Of a stretch of 11,666 nt of DNA, positions 10,899 through 11,666 are shown in pieces (position 1 is the stretch's first letter; each line of letters starts with the position of its first letter). Source of the stretch: Zoogloeaceae bacterium. GTDB taxonomy: Bacteria; Pseudomonadota; Gammaproteobacteria; Burkholderiales; Rhodocyclaceae. The position numbers and the translations under genes were made by a program. A model generated the notes under the pieces. It saw nothing but the letters and a program-made list of their open reading frames with translations. It made no database searches and was not told the DNA's origin. The stretch covers positions 1 through 11,666 of the forward strand of contig JAIRZG010000070.1 of NCBI GenBank assembly GCA_031267345.1, given 5' to 3'.

Positions 10899-11308
10899 TC
10901 AAAACTTGCGTCCGCTCATGCTTGCCGCCATTTTTGCCCACAGAAAAAGTTCGGTGAGCGGTAGCGCCTTGGCTACCGGCAACGGTTGATGCAGTTCACG
11001 CGCAACCAGGCCGACGGCCATCAGGACGCGCAGGGCTTTTTTTCCGGGCTGTCCGCCTCAATCAGGGCGTCATCCGCCAGCATCAACTGGTCGACGACGC
11101 GCGTGGCGGCGCGATAATCCTGACCATGCAATTGCCGGATCAGGCTTTCGTCCGTGCCGGAAAGATTGGCGATCAGCGCGATGTTTTGCGCCACGCCGCC
11201 CTTGACGTCAAAGGCCAGATAATCCGCCGCCGTCGTGTGGTCGCGGAAAGTCAATGCCTCGATGGTCGCCTTGCCGACGGTCAGCGGATGTTTCAGGAGG
11301 AGTTTCAT
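10899..11308 (-). CDS. Tail assembly chaperone, -1 frameshift fusion product (E+E' / gp41-42 type)
   Basis: If ribosomes slip by -1 at A AAA AAG (11042-11036), the 91 codons of the short chaperone continue through 45 more (ALRVLMAVGLVARELHQPLP ... FLWAKMAASMSG) to TGA at 10899-10901, giving a 136-residue protein. The extension is fully open, helical and protein-like. Long tail-assembly chaperones made this way are known for lambda G/GT, P2 E/E' and Mu gp41/42; they act with the tape-measure protein during tail assembly. The frame has no start codon and ribosome site that would make it a separate gene. Frameshifting itself is inferred from sequence. Confidence 0.75.
11021..11308 (-). CDS. Phage tail assembly chaperone, short form (Mu gp41 / P2 gpE type)
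   Basis: A 95-residue protein of the Phage_TAC_7 type (E/41/14 family). It opens MKLLLKHPLTVGKATIEALTF, then RDHTTAADYLAFDVKGG, ALIANLSGTDESLIRQLHGQ, and ends DYRAATRVVDQLML. The typical form is a beta-hairpin N-terminus about the substrate 'L..P...G...I..L..R..T..D', followed by helices. AGGA lies 11 nt before ATG 11308. It follows the tail tube gene, as in Mu and P2, but across 190 bp of repeats and a terminator-like hairpin. The four codons after the slippery site (PCAS) end the short form. Confidence 0.85.
   Translation of the reverse strand: MKLLLKHPLTVGKATIEALTFRDHTTAADYLAFDVKGGVAQNIALIANLSGTDESLIRQLHGQDYRAATRVVDQLMLADDALIEADSPEKKPCAS
11036..11042 (-). promoter_or_regulatory. -1 programmed frameshift heptamer A AAA AAG
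   Basis: On the minus strand the zero-frame codons read GAA AAA AAG, giving the classical A AAA AAG slip site, four codons before the zero-frame stop. A GGCC-GTC-GGCC hairpin flanked by CGCG pairs is possible just downstream, and a GAGGCGG motif lies upstream and might act as a stimulatory Shine-Dalgarno-like element. Confidence 0.8.
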
Positions 11309-11327
11309 GATTTGATCGTCCTTTTGT

Positions 11328-11427
11328 GTAGAGGCGAACTGCGTTCGCCCGTTGTGGGCGACAAAACCTTACCCCTCTCCCCGGCCCTCTCCCACAAGGG
11401 GAGAGGGAGTGAAAGGTCGCCCCTGCA
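11328..11427. repeat. Composite of GTAGAGGCGAAC/GGGCGAC and CCCTCTCC...GGGAGAGGG repeats
   Basis: Includes a degenerate copy of the GTAGGGGCGA family (11328-11356; GCGAACTGC-GTTCGCCC and TGGGCGAC), an inverted pair CCCCTCTCCC/GGGGAGAGGG (about 11371-11408) and a further GGTCGCCCCTGC (11415-11426). This fills the gap between the tail tube and chaperone genes. Confidence 0.7.
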
Positions 11428-11457
11428 TTTTGGCCGGGAATTCTTGCGGGTTGAACC

Positions 11458-11496
11458 CAACGAAAAACCCTCCCCGACCACACGGGTTTTTCGTTG
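11458..11496 (-). terminator. Intrinsic terminator after the tail tube gene
   Basis: A perfect 13-bp stem CAACGAAAAACCC (11458-11470) / GGGTTTTTCGTTG (11484-11496) with a 13-nt loop, directly behind the tail tube stop. The stem is AT-rich at its base and contains the T run. It is symmetrical and could act in both directions. Such a terminator would separate the tail tube from the chaperone, which are normally co-transcribed. Confidence 0.65.
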
Positions 11497-11499
11497 TTT

Positions 11500-11666
11500 T
11501 CAGCCGATTTGCTCCGAGGTGTTCGCCATGATCGTCACCTTGGCGCCGCCATCGCCGACCTGCACCACTGCGGTCACGAACGCCTGGCTCAACAGATGCA
11601 CATGGCCATCGGCCAACCGCGCGGTCACATCTTCGTCCTTGATGTCGTTCAGGCCGGAAAAATCCA
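11500..11666 (-). CDS. Phage tail tube protein, C-terminal part (partial)
   Basis: The last 54 codons of a gene that begins outside the window. The readable end (DFSGLNDIKDEDVTARLADG, then HVHLLSQAFVT and a closing GGAKVTIMAN) fits the C-terminal half of Mu gpM-type tail tube proteins, where an 'L..I.D..VT..L.DG....L..A' pattern is followed by a final beta strand. The tube is the inner channel of the contractile tail. The chaperone gene following supports the call. Identification rests on a short fragment. Confidence 0.65.
   Translation of the reverse strand, partial: DFSGLNDIKDEDVTARLADGHVHLLSQAFVTAVVQVGDGGAKVTIMANTSEQIG

Overview
The window reads as a transposable (Mu-like) prophage region in a GC-rich bacterium, most likely a member of the Pseudomonadota. 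Evidence for this: homologues of Mu-type terminase, portal and F proteins, BcepMu gp16-type regulators, a Gram-negative spanin pair (Rz/Rz1), and several dispersed palindromic repeat families of the sort found in large GC-rich proteobacterial genomes. Species-level placement is not possible from the sequence alone.

Left part (about 100-2600) is an early/regulatory module. A Cro/C1-type repressor (1660-2010, +) is followed by a probably frameshifted gene (2013-2529, +). Divergently, a tightly coupled leftward operon runs: BcepMu gp16-like regulator (1594-1376), a 70-aa protein (1343-1131), a Rha-family regulator (1134-571), a Ner-like protein (558-382) and a second gp16-like protein (385-113). 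A strong leftward promoter (TTGACA, 17-bp spacer, AATACT) carries a perfect palindrome GCTCTA-N4-TAGAGC inside its spacer, and a second copy lies at the end of the first gene. Three 12-bp direct copies at 2503-2572 could mark a Mu-type transposon end. Positions 1-112 are AT-rich and show no convincing gene.

Middle (2600-2900) is gene-poor and ends in a hairpin terminator directly behind the last late gene.

Right part (2903-11666), all on the minus strand, is a late module. In transcription order: tail tube 3' end (partial), tail assembly chaperone with a classical A AAA AAG -1 frameshift site (E/E' or gp41/42 type), GH24 endolysin with a C-terminal membrane anchor, two small proteins, Rz with embedded Rz1, a coiled-coil membrane protein, a DUF1804 protein (probable small terminase), large terminase, Mu gp29-like portal, a 48-aa protein, an ASCH-domain protein, and a Mu F head-morphogenesis protein fused to a C-terminal PBECR2-type nuclease domain. 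Most neighbours overlap by 4 or 8 nt, implying translational coupling.

Oddities: (1) the F protein carries a toxin-type nuclease tail; (2) tail tube and chaperone sit upstream of the lysis/packaging genes with no tape-measure gene after them and an internal terminator, so the gene order is not that of Mu; (3) palindromic and heptameric repeats have invaded the region and several are read in frame inside essential phage genes.
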